64,000 nt of DNA from Methylocella sp. (GTDB lineage: Bacteria > Pseudomonadota > Alphaproteobacteria > Rhizobiales > Beijerinckiaceae). Positions within the stretch are counted from its first letter, which is position 1. Every line of letters starts with the position of its first letter. Below, one piece after another: positions 1-8,473 of the stretch. The position numbers and the translations under genes are program-made. Location of the stretch: the NCBI GenBank assembly GCA_037200525.1, contig JBBCGG010000001.1, forward strand, positions 1,654,501-1,718,500. The letters run 5' to 3'. The notes under the pieces were generated by a model. The model searched no databases, was not told the DNA's origin, and saw only the letters and a program-made list of their open reading frames with translations.

Positions 1-86
1 TCGTAGGTCGGCTCAGCTAGGCCAGCTGTCGTCATGGCGGTCAAAATGAATGCAGCGCCAAGGATGCGTTTCAGGTTTTTCGGCAT
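1..86 (-). CDS. N-terminus of a small secreted protein (runs off the window)
   Basis: Reading the minus strand from the ATG at 86-84 gives MPKNLKRILGAAFILTAMTT followed by AGLAEP. This is a typical Sec signal peptide with a positive N-end, a hydrophobic core and an AxA-like cleavage region. A GGAGG ribosome binding site lies about 10 bases upstream. Only some 28 residues are in the window, so the mature protein is unknown. It is too short for ordinary ORF finding. Its signal peptide resembles those of the other small secreted proteins in this window. Confidence 0.55.
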   Translation of the reverse strand, partial: MPKNLKRILGAAFILTAMTTAGLAEPTY

Positions 87-356
87 TTCTCTTTCAACCT
101 CCAATTCCACGTTGCGCAGTGCGAGCGAAGTCTCAAAACAGATTGGTCAGCACCCATCCGAACTATTGGTCCGGGTTAAGGGTGAGGTCCCGGAGCTTAG
201 CCGCAAGACGCGCTCAGTCAAAGGTCTTGACGAAAAGATGAACCCAAGATTGGACATGCCTTCGTTAGCCTCTGCATTCGGCGGGTCCGCAGCTAAGAGG
301 GAGCTGAACAGCAGGCTGGATCAGTTGAATTGATGGCGAGCATGCCTCGTCGCACT

Positions 357-394
357 CAGCCTGACAAACTATATGCAGCCTGACAAACTATATG
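357..394. repeat. 19-bp perfect tandem duplication
   Basis: CAGCCTGACAAACTATATG occurs twice head to tail (357-375 and 376-394). The second copy covers the stop codon of the small minus-strand gene at 388-600. It looks like a recent slippage or duplication event. No function is evident. Confidence 0.85.
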
Positions 395-600
395 ATGGCG
401 CGGCATGCGTGCGAAATATGCGCCCTGTGCGCCGTCAGGCAAGCGTGAATTCTGCCGTGGTCAGGAATGAAGTGACCGCAAAGGCGTATGGCGTCGCCCT
501 GGCAAGCCTGCTGCTGATGCTGTGTGAAGCCAAAGGCGACCGTTGTCATGGCGCACGAAAAGGCGATCGCGCCCAGCGCGCGTTTCATATTCATCGTCAT
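388..600 (-). CDS. Small cysteine-rich secreted protein
   Basis: About 70 residues beginning MTMNMKRALGAIAFSC, a signal peptide, followed by a mature part with regularly spaced cysteines (ACQGDAIRLC, HACL, HACR). The spacing resembles small Cys-rich repeat periplasmic proteins common in Hyphomicrobiales. The start is placed at 600 because a purine-rich GGGGGGAACAAC tract lies just upstream; ATGs at 594 and 588 are also possible. The function is unknown. The C-terminus ends inside a 19-bp tandem duplication. Confidence 0.55.
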   Translation of the reverse strand: MTMNMKRALGAIAFSCAMTTVAFGFTQHQQQACQGDAIRLCGHFIPDHGRIHACLTAHRAHISHACRAII

Positions 601-789
601 GTTGTTGTTCCCCCCAAACTTAAAATCAGCGCGGTCCCGACGCGGCGGGTTCATCTAGCATGAATCCAAGCCAAAGTAATTGCGCTCGAGGGATATATCG
701 CAACGGGGGCCGCCACCGACTATATTCTCGTGTAGCCGATAGGATTCGCCTGCGATATCAGGCTGCCGGCGCTGAGGAGCTTGGGATCA

Positions 790-1626
790 TTGCGAACGCC
801 GACTGAAGCCATATTCTCGCCTCAAGAAATCGAGCGTTATGCGCGCCATATCGTTTTGCGCGGCGTCGGCGGCCCCGGCCAGCAGAAGTTGAAAGCCGCG
901 CGCGTTCTCGTGATTGGCGCCGGCGGCCTCGGCTCGCCGGCGATCCAGTATCTTGCGGCGGCGGGCGTTGGCGAAATAGGCGTTATCGACGATGACGAAG
1001 TTTCGCTGTCCAATCTGCAGCGTCAGGTTCTGCATGGCGCGGCCGACGTCGGCCGGCCCAAGGTTTCGAGCGCGGCTGCGGCGATCGAAAGGCTGAATCC
1101 GCATGTCAAGGCGACGCAGCATCAAATGAGGCTCACGGAGCAAAACGCGCAGGAAATAGTTGCCGCTTATGACGTAATCGCGGACGGATCGGACAATTTT
1201 GCAACCCGCTATGTCGTCTCAGATGCCTGCTTTTTCGCCAGGCGGCCGCTGGTCACTGCTGCTGTCGGCGCTTTCGACGGTTCGCTGACGGTTTTGCGTC
1301 CCTATGAGCAAAGCGAGGCTGGCGAGCCGAATCCGACATATCGATGCCTGTTTCCAGAGCCCCCGCCCGAAGGCGTCGCCCCTTCTTGCGCCGAAATCGG
1401 CGTTCTTGGCGCCCTGACCGGCGTGCTCGGCGCAATGATGGCGCTGGAGGTCACGCGTGAAATCGTTGGTTTCGGAGAAGGATTGGTCGGCAGACTTGTG
1501 CTTTTCGATGCGCTCGGCATGCGATTCGAAACATTGCGCTACCGGTGGGACCCGGTGAACCCCTTGAACGGCGAAAAAGCCGCTGGCTCTCAAGCGGCGG
1601 AAGCCTTGGCCGGGGCAAAACGTTGA
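790..1626 (+). CDS. MoeB/ThiF/HesA-family adenylyltransferase
   Basis: An E1-like enzyme that adenylates the C-terminus of a small sulfur-carrier protein (MoaD or ThiS type) in molybdopterin or thiamine synthesis. The nucleotide-binding motif VLVIGAGGLGSPAIQYLA is near residue 40, followed by the DDDEVSLSNLQRQ segment and the conserved CAEIGVLG. The zinc cysteines of classical MoeB are largely missing: only the Cys of YRCLFPE remains of the first pair, and the C-terminal CxxC is replaced by WDPVNPLNG. The variant is therefore probably zinc-free. The TTG at 790 is preferred because GAGGAG at 774-779 is 10 bases upstream; the TTG at 781 is too close to it. Confidence 0.85.
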   Translation: MRTPTEAIFSPQEIERYARHIVLRGVGGPGQQKLKAARVLVIGAGGLGSPAIQYLAAAGVGEIGVIDDDEVSLSNLQRQVLHGAADVGRPKVSSAAAAIERLNPHVKATQHQMRLTEQNAQEIVAAYDVIADGSDNFATRYVVSDACFFARRPLVTAAVGAFDGSLTVLRPYEQSEAGEPNPTYRCLFPEPPPEGVAPSCAEIGVLGALTGVLGAMMALEVTREIVGFGEGLVGRLVLFDALGMRFETLRYRWDPVNPLNGEKAAGSQAAEALAGAKR

Positions 1627-1732
1627 CAGCGACCGGGCAAGGAACTAGATCTCCCGACCATTCGCACGCTTTGCAAAGCCCCTGAGGATTTGCCGAACGG
1701 CCTAGCGAAAGCCTCAATCGCGAGAGCTTCGT

Positions 1733-1806
1733 TGGGGGATAGTTCAACGGTAGAACAGCGGACTCTGACTCCGTCAATCTTGGTTCGAATCCAGGTCCCC
1801 CAGCCA
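1733..1806 (+). tRNA. tRNA-Gln (anticodon CTG)
   Basis: Cloverleaf sequence starting TGGGGGAT and ending CCCCCAGCCA, with anticodon loop CTCTGAC giving CTG (reads CAG). The T-arm GGTTCGAATCC and an encoded 3' CCA are visible. It ends well before the tRNA-Arg-like remnant and the IS element downstream. Confidence 0.92.
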
Positions 1807-2371
1807 ATATTCTCAATGACTTAGACGGTCGCGCCAGAGCTAACGAAATCCAGGGCTACCACCCGGCTACCGCGCAGCAAAGGCACATTGGCACGGTCAC
1901 TCTCGCTTGGGGGCGGCGCCGGCAGCGACAGACCGGCGTGGTCCAACGTTCGGCACGCGTTGCGCATGAAATCAGAACGAGGGTCACCTCACCACTCGGG
2001 CAGTAACACCTACAGGTTCCTAAACCGTAGGTCAGCGGTTCGAATTCCTTCCGGAACGCCAACAAAATCAATAGGTTAGATAGCCGCAGCTTCTTTCCCA
2101 TGTTGTGCGTGTCTCAAGCGATTACCATTGATTTCAAATGAGTTTCAAAATGCGGCAGCAGCTCTACGCAACATGAATTGCGACATGAAATGTTCAGAGA
2201 TTCTCATCCCGCTGTCAGGTCGCGCCACCTCGCTGACGCCAGGGATAGAGGGTTTAGAACCACCTGCACGGCATGTTGCAGGAAATCTCTTCCGCCCTTG
2301 ATTTCGCCGCATGCGATATCTCGTTTTTCCTCAAAATCGGATGACCCGTAACCGCCATCATGGGCTGCTAG
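1807..2371. other. Non-coding stretch with tRNA-like debris before an insertion sequence
   Basis: No convincing protein-coding gene. The short frames here lack ribosome binding sites and recognisable composition. The stretch holds the degenerate tRNA-Arg-like 3' half (2011-2061) and ends at the IS5-type insertion. This looks like a scar of earlier integration events next to tRNA-Gln. Confidence 0.5.
2011..2061 (+). pseudogene. Degenerate 3' half of tRNA-Arg (CCT-like)
   Basis: The segment reads as an anticodon loop (GGTTCCTAAACC), a variable region (GTAGGTC), a T-arm (GGTTCGAATTCC) and a 3' end with GCCA. This order matches the 3' half of a bacterial tRNA-Arg(CCT). No 5' half precedes it, and the anticodon and T stems contain mismatches, so it is not functional. 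It is probably a remnant attachment site of an older integrated element. Confidence 0.5.
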
Positions 2372-2454
2372 GCCGTGGTGACGAATTCGGCGTTTGGGGG
2401 ATTCTCGCGAGGATCTTTCCATGATTCAAGGCTGATTTTTGGAGATCAGCCTTG

Positions 2455-2838
2455 ATGATTCGGGATGTCGATGCGCTGCGAGACGATCAATGGGAGCGGC
2501 TTTGTGATCTTGTGCCAGGCGGAAGAGCCGGCCAGCGCGGGCCGCGCTGCGACAATCGACGCTTCGTCGACGCGCTGTTATGGATGGCCCGCTCGGGCGG
2601 CCGCTGGCGCGATCTGCCCGAACGCTTCGGCGACCATCAGGCGGTGAAACGCCGCTACTATCGCTGGATCGAGCGCGGCGCCTTGGACGGATTTCTTGAG
2701 GCATTCACCGCCGAGGCCGATCTCGAATGGCTGATGATCGACTCAACAATCGTGCGCGCCCATCAGCACGCGGCCGGCGCAAGGATCGCCAAAGGGGGGC
2801 GGATGCCCAAGGCCTGGGCCGCTCTCGCGGTGGTTTGA
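2455..2838 (+). CDS. IS5-family transposase, first frame (orfA)
   Basis: This frame encodes the N-terminal DUF4096-like region (WMARSGGRWRDLPERFG) and the first catalytic aspartate region (MIDSTIVRAHQHAAGA). It overlaps orfB, which lies in the -1 frame. A run of three A and six G (2791-2799) sits where the frames should join, just after ARIAKGG. In this IS group the full transposase is normally made by programmed frameshifting between such frames. The start at 2455 follows GGAG at 2441. Confidence 0.85.
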   Translation: MIRDVDALRDDQWERLCDLVPGGRAGQRGPRCDNRRFVDALLWMARSGGRWRDLPERFGDHQAVKRRYYRWIERGALDGFLEAFTAEADLEWLMIDSTIVRAHQHAAGARIAKGGRMPKAWAALAVV

Positions 2839-3221
2839 GCACCAAAATCCACGCCGCGACAGACGCACTCGGCAACCCCGTTCGGCTCCTTCTCGGACCT
2901 GGGCAGCGCAACGACATCACAAAAGCGCACGCCCTGATCGAAGGCTTTGCGGCCGATGCGATCATCGCCGATAAAGGTTATGACGCCAATCACTTGCGCA
3001 AGGCTGTTCTTATGCGTGAGGCTGAGCCGGTGATCCCATCAAAATCCAATCGCCGCGCGCCGCTCCCCTACGACAAGGCGCTCTACAAGGAGCGCAATCT
3101 CGTCGAGCGTTTCTTCAATAAACTGAAGCAGTTCCGGCGCGTCGCAACCCGATACGACAAGCTCCTCGCAAACTACCGAGGCTTCGTATTGCTCGCCGCT
3201 ATTGCTATCATGCTCAGGTAA
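2727..3221 (+). CDS. IS5-family transposase, second frame (orfB)
   Basis: Homologous sequence begins at about 2790 (ADAQGLGRSRGGLSTKIHAA) and carries the second catalytic Asp region (IIADKGYDANHLRK) and the terminal Glu region (NLVERFFNKLKQFRRVATRY). It is read in the -1 frame relative to orfA and is expected to be translated as an orfA-orfB fusion. The first codons of this frame are probably not used on their own. Confidence 0.85.
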   Translation: MADDRLNNRARPSARGRRKDRQRGADAQGLGRSRGGLSTKIHAATDALGNPVRLLLGPGQRNDITKAHALIEGFAADAIIADKGYDANHLRKAVLMREAEPVIPSKSNRRAPLPYDKALYKERNLVERFFNKLKQFRRVATRYDKLLANYRGFVLLAAIAIMLR

Positions 3222-3235
3222 TTCGTCACTACTGC

Positions 3236-3538
3236 CTAGGATTCAAGCGTCTCATTTTTTCCGTAAAATTCTGTCGCCTGCGGGACCGCTGTCATGCGGA
3301 TCTGAAGTCTGGCGTGACAAATAAGTTACATAATTTCGAATTCGCTTTCTTTGCAGCTCTGTTAAATGCCGCGCCGAAGCTCAAATCGGCGAAAGTTTAG
3401 TATGTTCAATTGCTTATATATCTTTATAGACTAAGTAGACAATTGGCGCGTTAGACGCATTATTGGGCAGGGCCAATCGACATCTTCTGAACGAGCGCAA
3501 AGTCGCGTTTGGGACTTTCGGCGGCTGGAGGGCAAATT
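3236..3538. other. AT-rich leader and promoter region of the porin gene
   Basis: No gene. The stretch from about 3310 to 3430 is clearly richer in A and T than the flanks (for example TTGCTTATATATC). It probably contains the promoter and 5' UTR of the porin, whose GGAGGG ribosome binding site is at 3527-3532. The IS element ends at the upstream edge, so it could also influence porin expression. Confidence 0.4.
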
Positions 3539-5287
3539 ATGAAACGACGAGACCGCAATCGGGCCGTGGCGGCCTTGACCTTGGGTGCGCTTGTGGCCTT
3601 CCAGGGCGCTGCGCGCGCAGATGACGCCGCCGAAGAAATTCGCTTGATCAAGGCTCAGCTGAAGAAGCTTGAAGAGAAGGTCAACGACCAGGCTCGCAAG
3701 CAGAAGGAAACCCAGGTTCAGATCCACAATGTAGCGGTGCGGCCGCAAGGATTTCCGGCGGAGCAAGCATCGATACAAGGGCGTCCGACGCCGGGCTCTC
3801 CATACGGGGGTCTCCAGGGAGTGGGAATTGCCCCGCTCGGCGGAACTCCGCTGCCGCCCGGCGGCTATTCGGCGGAGGAGGCGTCAATCCAAGGCCGCCC
3901 GGTGCCGGGCGCCCCGAGCATCTACATCAATGGCGTCACCATTACGCCCGGCGGCTTCCTCGCAGCGGAAAGCGTTTTCCGCAGCCGCAACATTGGCGCG
4001 GACATCACGACGCCGTTCGCAAACATTCCTTACAACAATGTGCGCACCGGCAACGCCAATGAGTACCGCATGAGCGCGCGCGCGAGCCGCGTCTCGCTTC
4101 TCGTGCAGGGCGATGTCAATCCGACGACGCATCTCTCCGGCTGGATGGATCTTGATTTCCTCGGAGCGGCGCAAACCGCCAATAGCAACGAGAGCAATTC
4201 ATTTACGCCGCGCATTCGCAACATCTATTTGACGATGGATCAGGATGATTTCGGCTTTCACGTCCTCGCCGGTCAGAACTGGTCGTTGCTGACGGCGAAT
4301 ACGAGAGGCATCATGCCGCGCACGGAGAACACGCCTCTGACGATCGACACGCAGTTCGTGCCTGGCTTCAATTGGGCGCGTCAGCCGCAGATCCGCGTCG
4401 TCAAGGACTTCGACAAAACCTTGTGGTTCGCTGTGTCGGCGGAAAACCCGCAAACAAACACCTTCGTCGGACCCGGCGCGCAAGCCGGCCCATTTGTCGG
4501 CGGCGTGCCGACGGTCGGATCGACAGCCGCTCTCCCCGGCACCCTCGTCAACACCTTCGTGCCCCCCGGCTCGTCCTTGTTCAATTCGGGAAATTCGATA
4601 TCGCTCAATCATATGCCGGATATCATCGGCAAGGTCGCCTGGGATCCGACTTTCGGCGATCGTCACATCCATGTGGAGGCCTACGGCCTGTTCCGCGATT
4701 TTTATAACCAGGTCAACGGCAGCAATCAGGATGTCGCGGCCGGCAGCTACGGCGGCACCATACTTGTGCCCATCATTCCGCAAAACCTCGAGTTCCAATT
4801 CACCGGCATGAACGGGCGCGGCATCGGCCGCTACGCCACCGGATCGCTTCCCGACGTCAGCGTCAATGCGAACGGCTCGCTTTCGCCTATTCAGGAAACG
4901 ACCTTGCTCGCCGGGTTGATCTGGCGTCCTCAGCCCGGTTTGGACATTTATACCTACGCGGGCGAAGAAATTCAGCAGGCGAGCTTCTCCAACAGCATCA
5001 GCGCGTCCGGCGCCGTCAGCGCTTTCGGCGATGGCAATCCTCTGTACACCAACGCGGGATGCTCGAATGTGCTCAGCACCGCTTGCGTCGGCAACACCCA
5101 TCTGATTCGGAGCATCACAGCCGGTTTCTGGGACACCATCTATTCAGGTCCCTTTGGTCAATTCCGGGCCGGTCTGCAATATGCCTATGTCCAGAAATTT
5201 TCCTTCCAGGGCTTCGGCGGCGGAGCCAAGGCCGAGGAAAATTCAGTTTTCACCAGCCTTCGCTATTATCCGTTCCAATCAAATTGA
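3539..5287 (+). CDS. Outer-membrane porin with N-terminal coiled coil
   Basis: About 582 residues. A signal peptide (MKRRDRNRAVAALTLGAL, cleaved near ARADD) is followed by a short coiled coil (EEIRLIKAQLKKLEEKV), a low-complexity linker with the repeated motif AEQASIQGRPTPG / AEEASIQGRPVPG, and a long beta-rich barrel ending in aromatic residues (FTSLRYYPFQSN). This architecture matches DcaP-like or trimeric porins with a periplasmic coiled coil. The substrate is unknown. Start 3539 is chosen for the GGAGGG ribosome binding site and the signal peptide. Confidence 0.75.
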   Translation: MKRRDRNRAVAALTLGALVAFQGAARADDAAEEIRLIKAQLKKLEEKVNDQARKQKETQVQIHNVAVRPQGFPAEQASIQGRPTPGSPYGGLQGVGIAPLGGTPLPPGGYSAEEASIQGRPVPGAPSIYINGVTITPGGFLAAESVFRSRNIGADITTPFANIPYNNVRTGNANEYRMSARASRVSLLVQGDVNPTTHLSGWMDLDFLGAAQTANSNESNSFTPRIRNIYLTMDQDDFGFHVLAGQNWSLLTANTRGIMPRTENTPLTIDTQFVPGFNWARQPQIRVVKDFDKTLWFAVSAENPQTNTFVGPGAQAGPFVGGVPTVGSTAALPGTLVNTFVPPGSSLFNSGNSISLNHMPDIIGKVAWDPTFGDRHIHVEAYGLFRDFYNQVNGSNQDVAAGSYGGTILVPIIPQNLEFQFTGMNGRGIGRYATGSLPDVSVNANGSLSPIQETTLLAGLIWRPQPGLDIYTYAGEEIQQASFSNSISASGAVSAFGDGNPLYTNAGCSNVLSTACVGNTHLIRSITAGFWDTIYSGPFGQFRAGLQYAYVQKFSFQGFGGGAKAEENSVFTSLRYYPFQSN

Positions 5288-5631
5288 GCTATGAGCGCTC
5301 GCTAGCAGGGCCAACTAACGGAACGGCCTCGATCGAAAGCGGCGCGAGCGATATGTCCCTCGTCGTCGGAGGCCGGTCCAAATAGCGGGCAGGAAAGCGA
5401 TGCGCGCGCCGCCTATGGCGCGCGATGCGACCGGCGGCCCGAGGAAGCGTCCATCTCGCTGCGGCCGAGGGTTTGAACCGCTAGAGAGAGAAGCAAGCTC
5501 ATCCGATCCCTCGCCGATTTTCCGCGTTGATTTTCTCTTGCCCAATCTTCTCCCGCCGATTTTCTCTTGCGAGATTGGTTGCGGCGCCATATTAGCCCTT
5601 GATTGGAATTATTCCAAACTAGGGCGCGCAC
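5288..5631. other. Intergenic region with the mbfA promoter
   Basis: No coding gene recognised. The imperfectly repeated TTTTCTCTTGC (around 5530 and 5562) and the Irr-type palindrome at 5603-5617 lie close to the mbfA start. The remainder shows nothing recognisable. Confidence 0.4.
5603..5617 (+). promoter_or_regulatory. Irr/ICE-like iron-control palindrome
   Basis: TTGGAATTATTCCAA is a perfect 15-bp palindrome of the form TTNGAA-N3-TTCNAA. It matches the spacing of the alphaproteobacterial iron control element bound by Irr. It ends 14 bases before the ATG of mbfA. In Bradyrhizobium and Agrobacterium, mbfA is repressed by Irr under low iron, so placement and target agree. Confidence 0.6.
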
Positions 5632-6588
5632 ATGAAGGGCTTTTCCGAGCTGACTGAACGCGAGATTCTGGCACTGGCAATCAGCAGCGAGGAAGAGGAC
5701 GGCCGCATCTACTCCGACATCGCCGAAATGCTGCGCGATGACTATCCCGACAGCGCAAAAATGTTCGTCGATATGTCTGAAGAGGAAGGCGACCATCGCC
5801 GCTGGCTCATCGACATGTTCACGAACAAATTCGGCAGCCACATCCCGCTCATTCGCCGTCAGGATATTCGCGGATGGATCCAGCGGCGACCGATGTGGCA
5901 GCTGCGCCCGCTCGGCATCGAAATCCTGCGTCGGCAGGCGAGGGTGATGGAGCAGGACGCCGGTCGATTCTACCACCGCGCAATGGAGCGAACGAGCGAC
6001 GCCGAGATTCGCAAGCTGCTCGGCGATCTCGCCGAGGCCGAGGCCGGCCATGAGCGGCGGGCGAGCGCGATTGAGGCCAAACGTCTGCCAGGAGAGAAAC
6101 GCGGGAGGGAGGACGAGAACGCGAGCCGCCGTTTCATACTCCAGATCATCCAACCGGGCCTCGTTGGCCTGATGGACGGATCAGTATCGACTCTGGCCCC
6201 CGTCTTCGCCGCGGCCTTTGCGACGCATAACCCGTGGAATGCGTTTCAGGTCGGCTTGGCGGCCTCGCTTGGGGCCGGCATCTCGATGGGGTTTGCAGAG
6301 GCGCTGGCCGACGACGGAAAGCTGTCCGGCCGCGGCGCGCCGCTTCTTCGGGGGCTCGTGTGCGGGCTCATGACAGTCGCCGGCGGCATCGGCCACACGC
6401 TGCCCTACCTCATTCCAAATTTCTACACCGCCACCGCCATCGCGGCCGTGGTTGTGATGTTCGAGTTGCTCATAATCGCCTATATCCAGTGGCGCTTCAT
6501 GGACATTCCTCCGGTTTCAGCGGCAGCCAAGGTCATGCTTGGGGGAGGCCTCGTCCTTGCGGCCGGCATTTTGATTGGCGGCGCCTGA
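5632..6588 (+). CDS. mbfA: MbfA-type membrane ferritin / Vit1-CCC1 iron exporter
   Basis: 318 residues. The N-terminal half is a rubrerythrin/ferritin-like four-helix domain with carboxylate motifs (SSEEEDGRIY, SEEEGDHRRW, EAEAGHERR) that would form a di-iron site. The C-terminal half is a VIT1/CCC1 transporter domain with several membrane helices (GLVGLMDGSVSTLAPVFAAAFA; ISMGFAEALADDG). The family exports iron across the inner membrane and protects against iron and peroxide stress. An Irr-like box directly upstream implies derepression when iron is sufficient. Confidence 0.88.
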   Translation: MKGFSELTEREILALAISSEEEDGRIYSDIAEMLRDDYPDSAKMFVDMSEEEGDHRRWLIDMFTNKFGSHIPLIRRQDIRGWIQRRPMWQLRPLGIEILRRQARVMEQDAGRFYHRAMERTSDAEIRKLLGDLAEAEAGHERRASAIEAKRLPGEKRGREDENASRRFILQIIQPGLVGLMDGSVSTLAPVFAAAFATHNPWNAFQVGLAASLGAGISMGFAEALADDGKLSGRGAPLLRGLVCGLMTVAGGIGHTLPYLIPNFYTATAIAAVVVMFELLIIAYIQWRFMDIPPVSAAAKVMLGGGLVLAAGILIGGA

Positions 6589-6745
6589 TTAGAGCGGCGC
6601 AAAGGCGACCGCGATGCGGGCGCCGACTTTGACGCGGCCGCCGCAACACGTTACCTCAGGCGGTCGGAAGCGCTAGCGCATGCGTAGCGCTTGATTGGAT
6701 TTGGCTCCGTCGGCAATGTCTGACAAAAGCCAAGGACGGCATGTT

Positions 6746-6831
6746 GCGGACGTGGCGGAATTGGTAGACGCAAGGGACTTAAAATCCCTCGACCTTTGGT
6801 CATACGGGTTCGATTCCCGTCGTCCGCACCA
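6746..6831 (+). tRNA. tRNA-Leu (anticodon TAA)
   Basis: 86-nt class II tRNA beginning GCGGACGTGGCGG. The anticodon loop CTTAAAA gives TAA, followed by a long variable arm (CTCGACCTTTGGTCA), the T-arm GGTTCGATTCC and an encoded CCA. The integrase gene lies immediately downstream and the 3' part is duplicated at 61.7 kb. This tRNA is therefore the integration site, with its 3' end supplied by the element. Confidence 0.95.
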
Positions 6832-6840
6832 CATTGATTT
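6776..6840 (+). repeat. attL: tRNA-Leu 3' direct repeat, left copy
   Basis: The 65-bp segment from within the anticodon stem through CCA and ACATTGATTT is repeated at 61696-61761. The left copy completes a functional tRNA-Leu gene. Integration into the 3' half of a tRNA with restoration of the gene is standard for tyrosine integrases. Confidence 0.9.
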
Positions 6841-6911
6841 TAAAGGTGTATTGGAGGAGTGCGAGATCCCTGGCACCTACTCGTGTTAGACGACGTGTTA
6901 GACGGCCTCGT

Positions 6912-8114
6912 TCAGCCCTCGTTCTTGTCGCCGAATCGCAGTTTGGAAATGCGGTTTGTTGCGGCTATACGGCCGCGCTTATATTTCAGGTTGGTCGCTA
7001 GCTGCTTGTGCGTGCCGAGTTCCATGGCGTCCTCCGATTTCGCCTCTTTGTCATAGGCATCTGAAATCGCACCGGCCCGCGTATCCATGTTCCAGACCTT
7101 GTCAGGAATCCTGGCTGCCTGGGCGATCTTGCGGAAGCGCCGGGCAAACTCGCGCTGAATATACGGCCGGCCGGACCGCTCATCCAGAATCACGGGGCCA
7201 ATCCGGCTTGTAATCGGTACTGTCACAAGTTCCGCCATGACCATTGGCAAGAGACGCAGGTCGAATTCTGCAACTTCATCGAAATTGCTCTTGCTGGTGG
7301 GCTTCTCCAGGTGCCAATCGGCTTTGATGTGCTCGCCCCAGCGTAGACCTACCGTCCAATGTTTGCCATCTGGCTTTCTTAGCCATTCTCCGATCACGTC
7401 CTTTTGGCGGAGGGCGCACGCGAACTGTATCGCGACCGCCCGCGCCATGCTCGGCAACGCGGCAGCGTGAGCCTCGATGATAAACGCCTTGACCTGGTCG
7501 ACAGATATCGTCTGCTTACGCCCCTTACCGGGTGAGAATTCGGTATCCGTGAGGATCCCCGCCAGATCTTTGCATGCCGAATTACGAAGTCCCTTGCCGT
7601 ATTTGACAATGATTCTGAGCATTTGCACGCAGCCATAGGCGCGGCGCGGGTTGGCAAGCTTTCCCTCGTCGTCACACCGCCCCCACTCCTTGTGCCACCT
7701 CCGAACGTCGTTGGACGTGATAGCGTCGATACGGCGAGCGCCGACCGTCTCCTTTAGGATTTTAAGGCTTTTATCGTAGCCCTCCTTTGTGACCGCCCGC
7801 TTGGTCTGGTAGGGGCTTTCCTCATCACGGGTGTACATCTCAGCCAGCCACGCAATGGTGCCAATCGAGGCGCCACCTGGCGTCGTCGCCACACCTCTTA
7901 GAAATTCCAACATCTCTGCCCAATAACGCCGGCACAGCGCTGCGACCGGTGGTGGCGCGTCTGTATCCCCAGGATCGTCCCTGAGAAATAGGGTCTTTGG
8001 CTCGTATCCGGCTTTTACCGCGGCCCTTGACGCAACCCAATAAACGTCACGCCTGCCCGTCTTGCGGAGCATGACCCTACGCCCTGGCGCGTGACTTTCG
8101 TCCAAGATTTCCAT
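6912..8114 (-). CDS. Phage tyrosine integrase
   Basis: 400 residues. The catalytic domain shows a box I arginine region (FACALRQKDVIGEW, near 245) and a box II region with Arg and the C-terminal Tyr (MDTRAGAISDAYDKEA then GTHKQLATNLKYKRGR). The N-terminal half has the core-binding SAM-like helices. It sits 80 bp from tRNA-Leu and points towards it, as usual for tRNA-integrating phages. Start 8114 has GGAGGAG about 9 bases upstream. It overlaps the excisionase-like gene by 38 bp, indicating co-transcription. Confidence 0.9.
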   Translation of the reverse strand: MEILDESHAPGRRVMLRKTGRRDVYWVASRAAVKAGYEPKTLFLRDDPGDTDAPPPVAALCRRYWAEMLEFLRGVATTPGGASIGTIAWLAEMYTRDEESPYQTKRAVTKEGYDKSLKILKETVGARRIDAITSNDVRRWHKEWGRCDDEGKLANPRRAYGCVQMLRIIVKYGKGLRNSACKDLAGILTDTEFSPGKGRKQTISVDQVKAFIIEAHAAALPSMARAVAIQFACALRQKDVIGEWLRKPDGKHWTVGLRWGEHIKADWHLEKPTSKSNFDEVAEFDLRLLPMVMAELVTVPITSRIGPVILDERSGRPYIQREFARRFRKIAQAARIPDKVWNMDTRAGAISDAYDKEAKSEDAMELGTHKQLATNLKYKRGRIAATNRISKLRFGDKNEG

Positions 8115-8358
8115 CCCAATTTTCTCCTCCGTCGCGAGTTAACGACGGAGCATCATTGCCTATCCCGGCGCGCCGGTCCAAAAATGCCTTGACTGCTGGC
8201 CAATATCGGCGGTTGTGAAATACGGGGTCAGGCGTCGGCAAACCATTCTTTTCAAGAACATAGGCCGCCGCCTGCCACTCAAGGCACGTCATCCCGACCC
8301 TGGCGGCAATCTCCCCCTCGGTAAGAAACAAACTATCGGTTAAGCGGGCGCGACTCAT
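8077..8358 (-). CDS. Excisionase-like winged-helix DNA-binding protein
   Basis: 93 residues. The sequence LFLTEGEIAARVGMTCLEWQ followed by a short hydrophilic segment and FHNRRYWPAVKAFLDRRAG resembles small HTH (AlpA/Xis-like) proteins encoded beside integrases in rhizobial prophages. It would bind att DNA and steer the integrase towards excision. This role is inferred from position, size and the HTH-like pattern. It overlaps the integrase start, so the two are probably translated together. Confidence 0.65.
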   Translation of the reverse strand: MSRARLTDSLFLTEGEIAARVGMTCLEWQAAAYVLEKNGLPTPDPVFHNRRYWPAVKAFLDRRAGIGNDAPSLTRDGGENWDGNLGRKSRARA

Positions 8359-8473
8359 GGTTCAGGCTTGGCCTTTCTCCGGCGCGAGCATCGCGGCGAT
8401 GGAGGTGGATTGTGAAGGTAACGGCAGCAGTCGATGGATTTGTAGATTGTTGTGGCGACAGTGCTCCATTGGC

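Larger units (their letters stand above)
2372..3235 (+). mobile_element. IS5-family insertion sequence (IS427-like), complete
   Basis: An 864-bp element. Terminal inverted repeats are GCCGTGGTGACGAATT at the left and, on the opposite strand, GCAGTAGTGACGAATT at the right. Both ends are flanked by CTAG (2368-2371 and 3236-3239), a 4-bp target duplication typical of the IS427 group. It contains two overlapping transposase frames. The intact ends suggest a fairly recent insertion. Confidence 0.85.
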
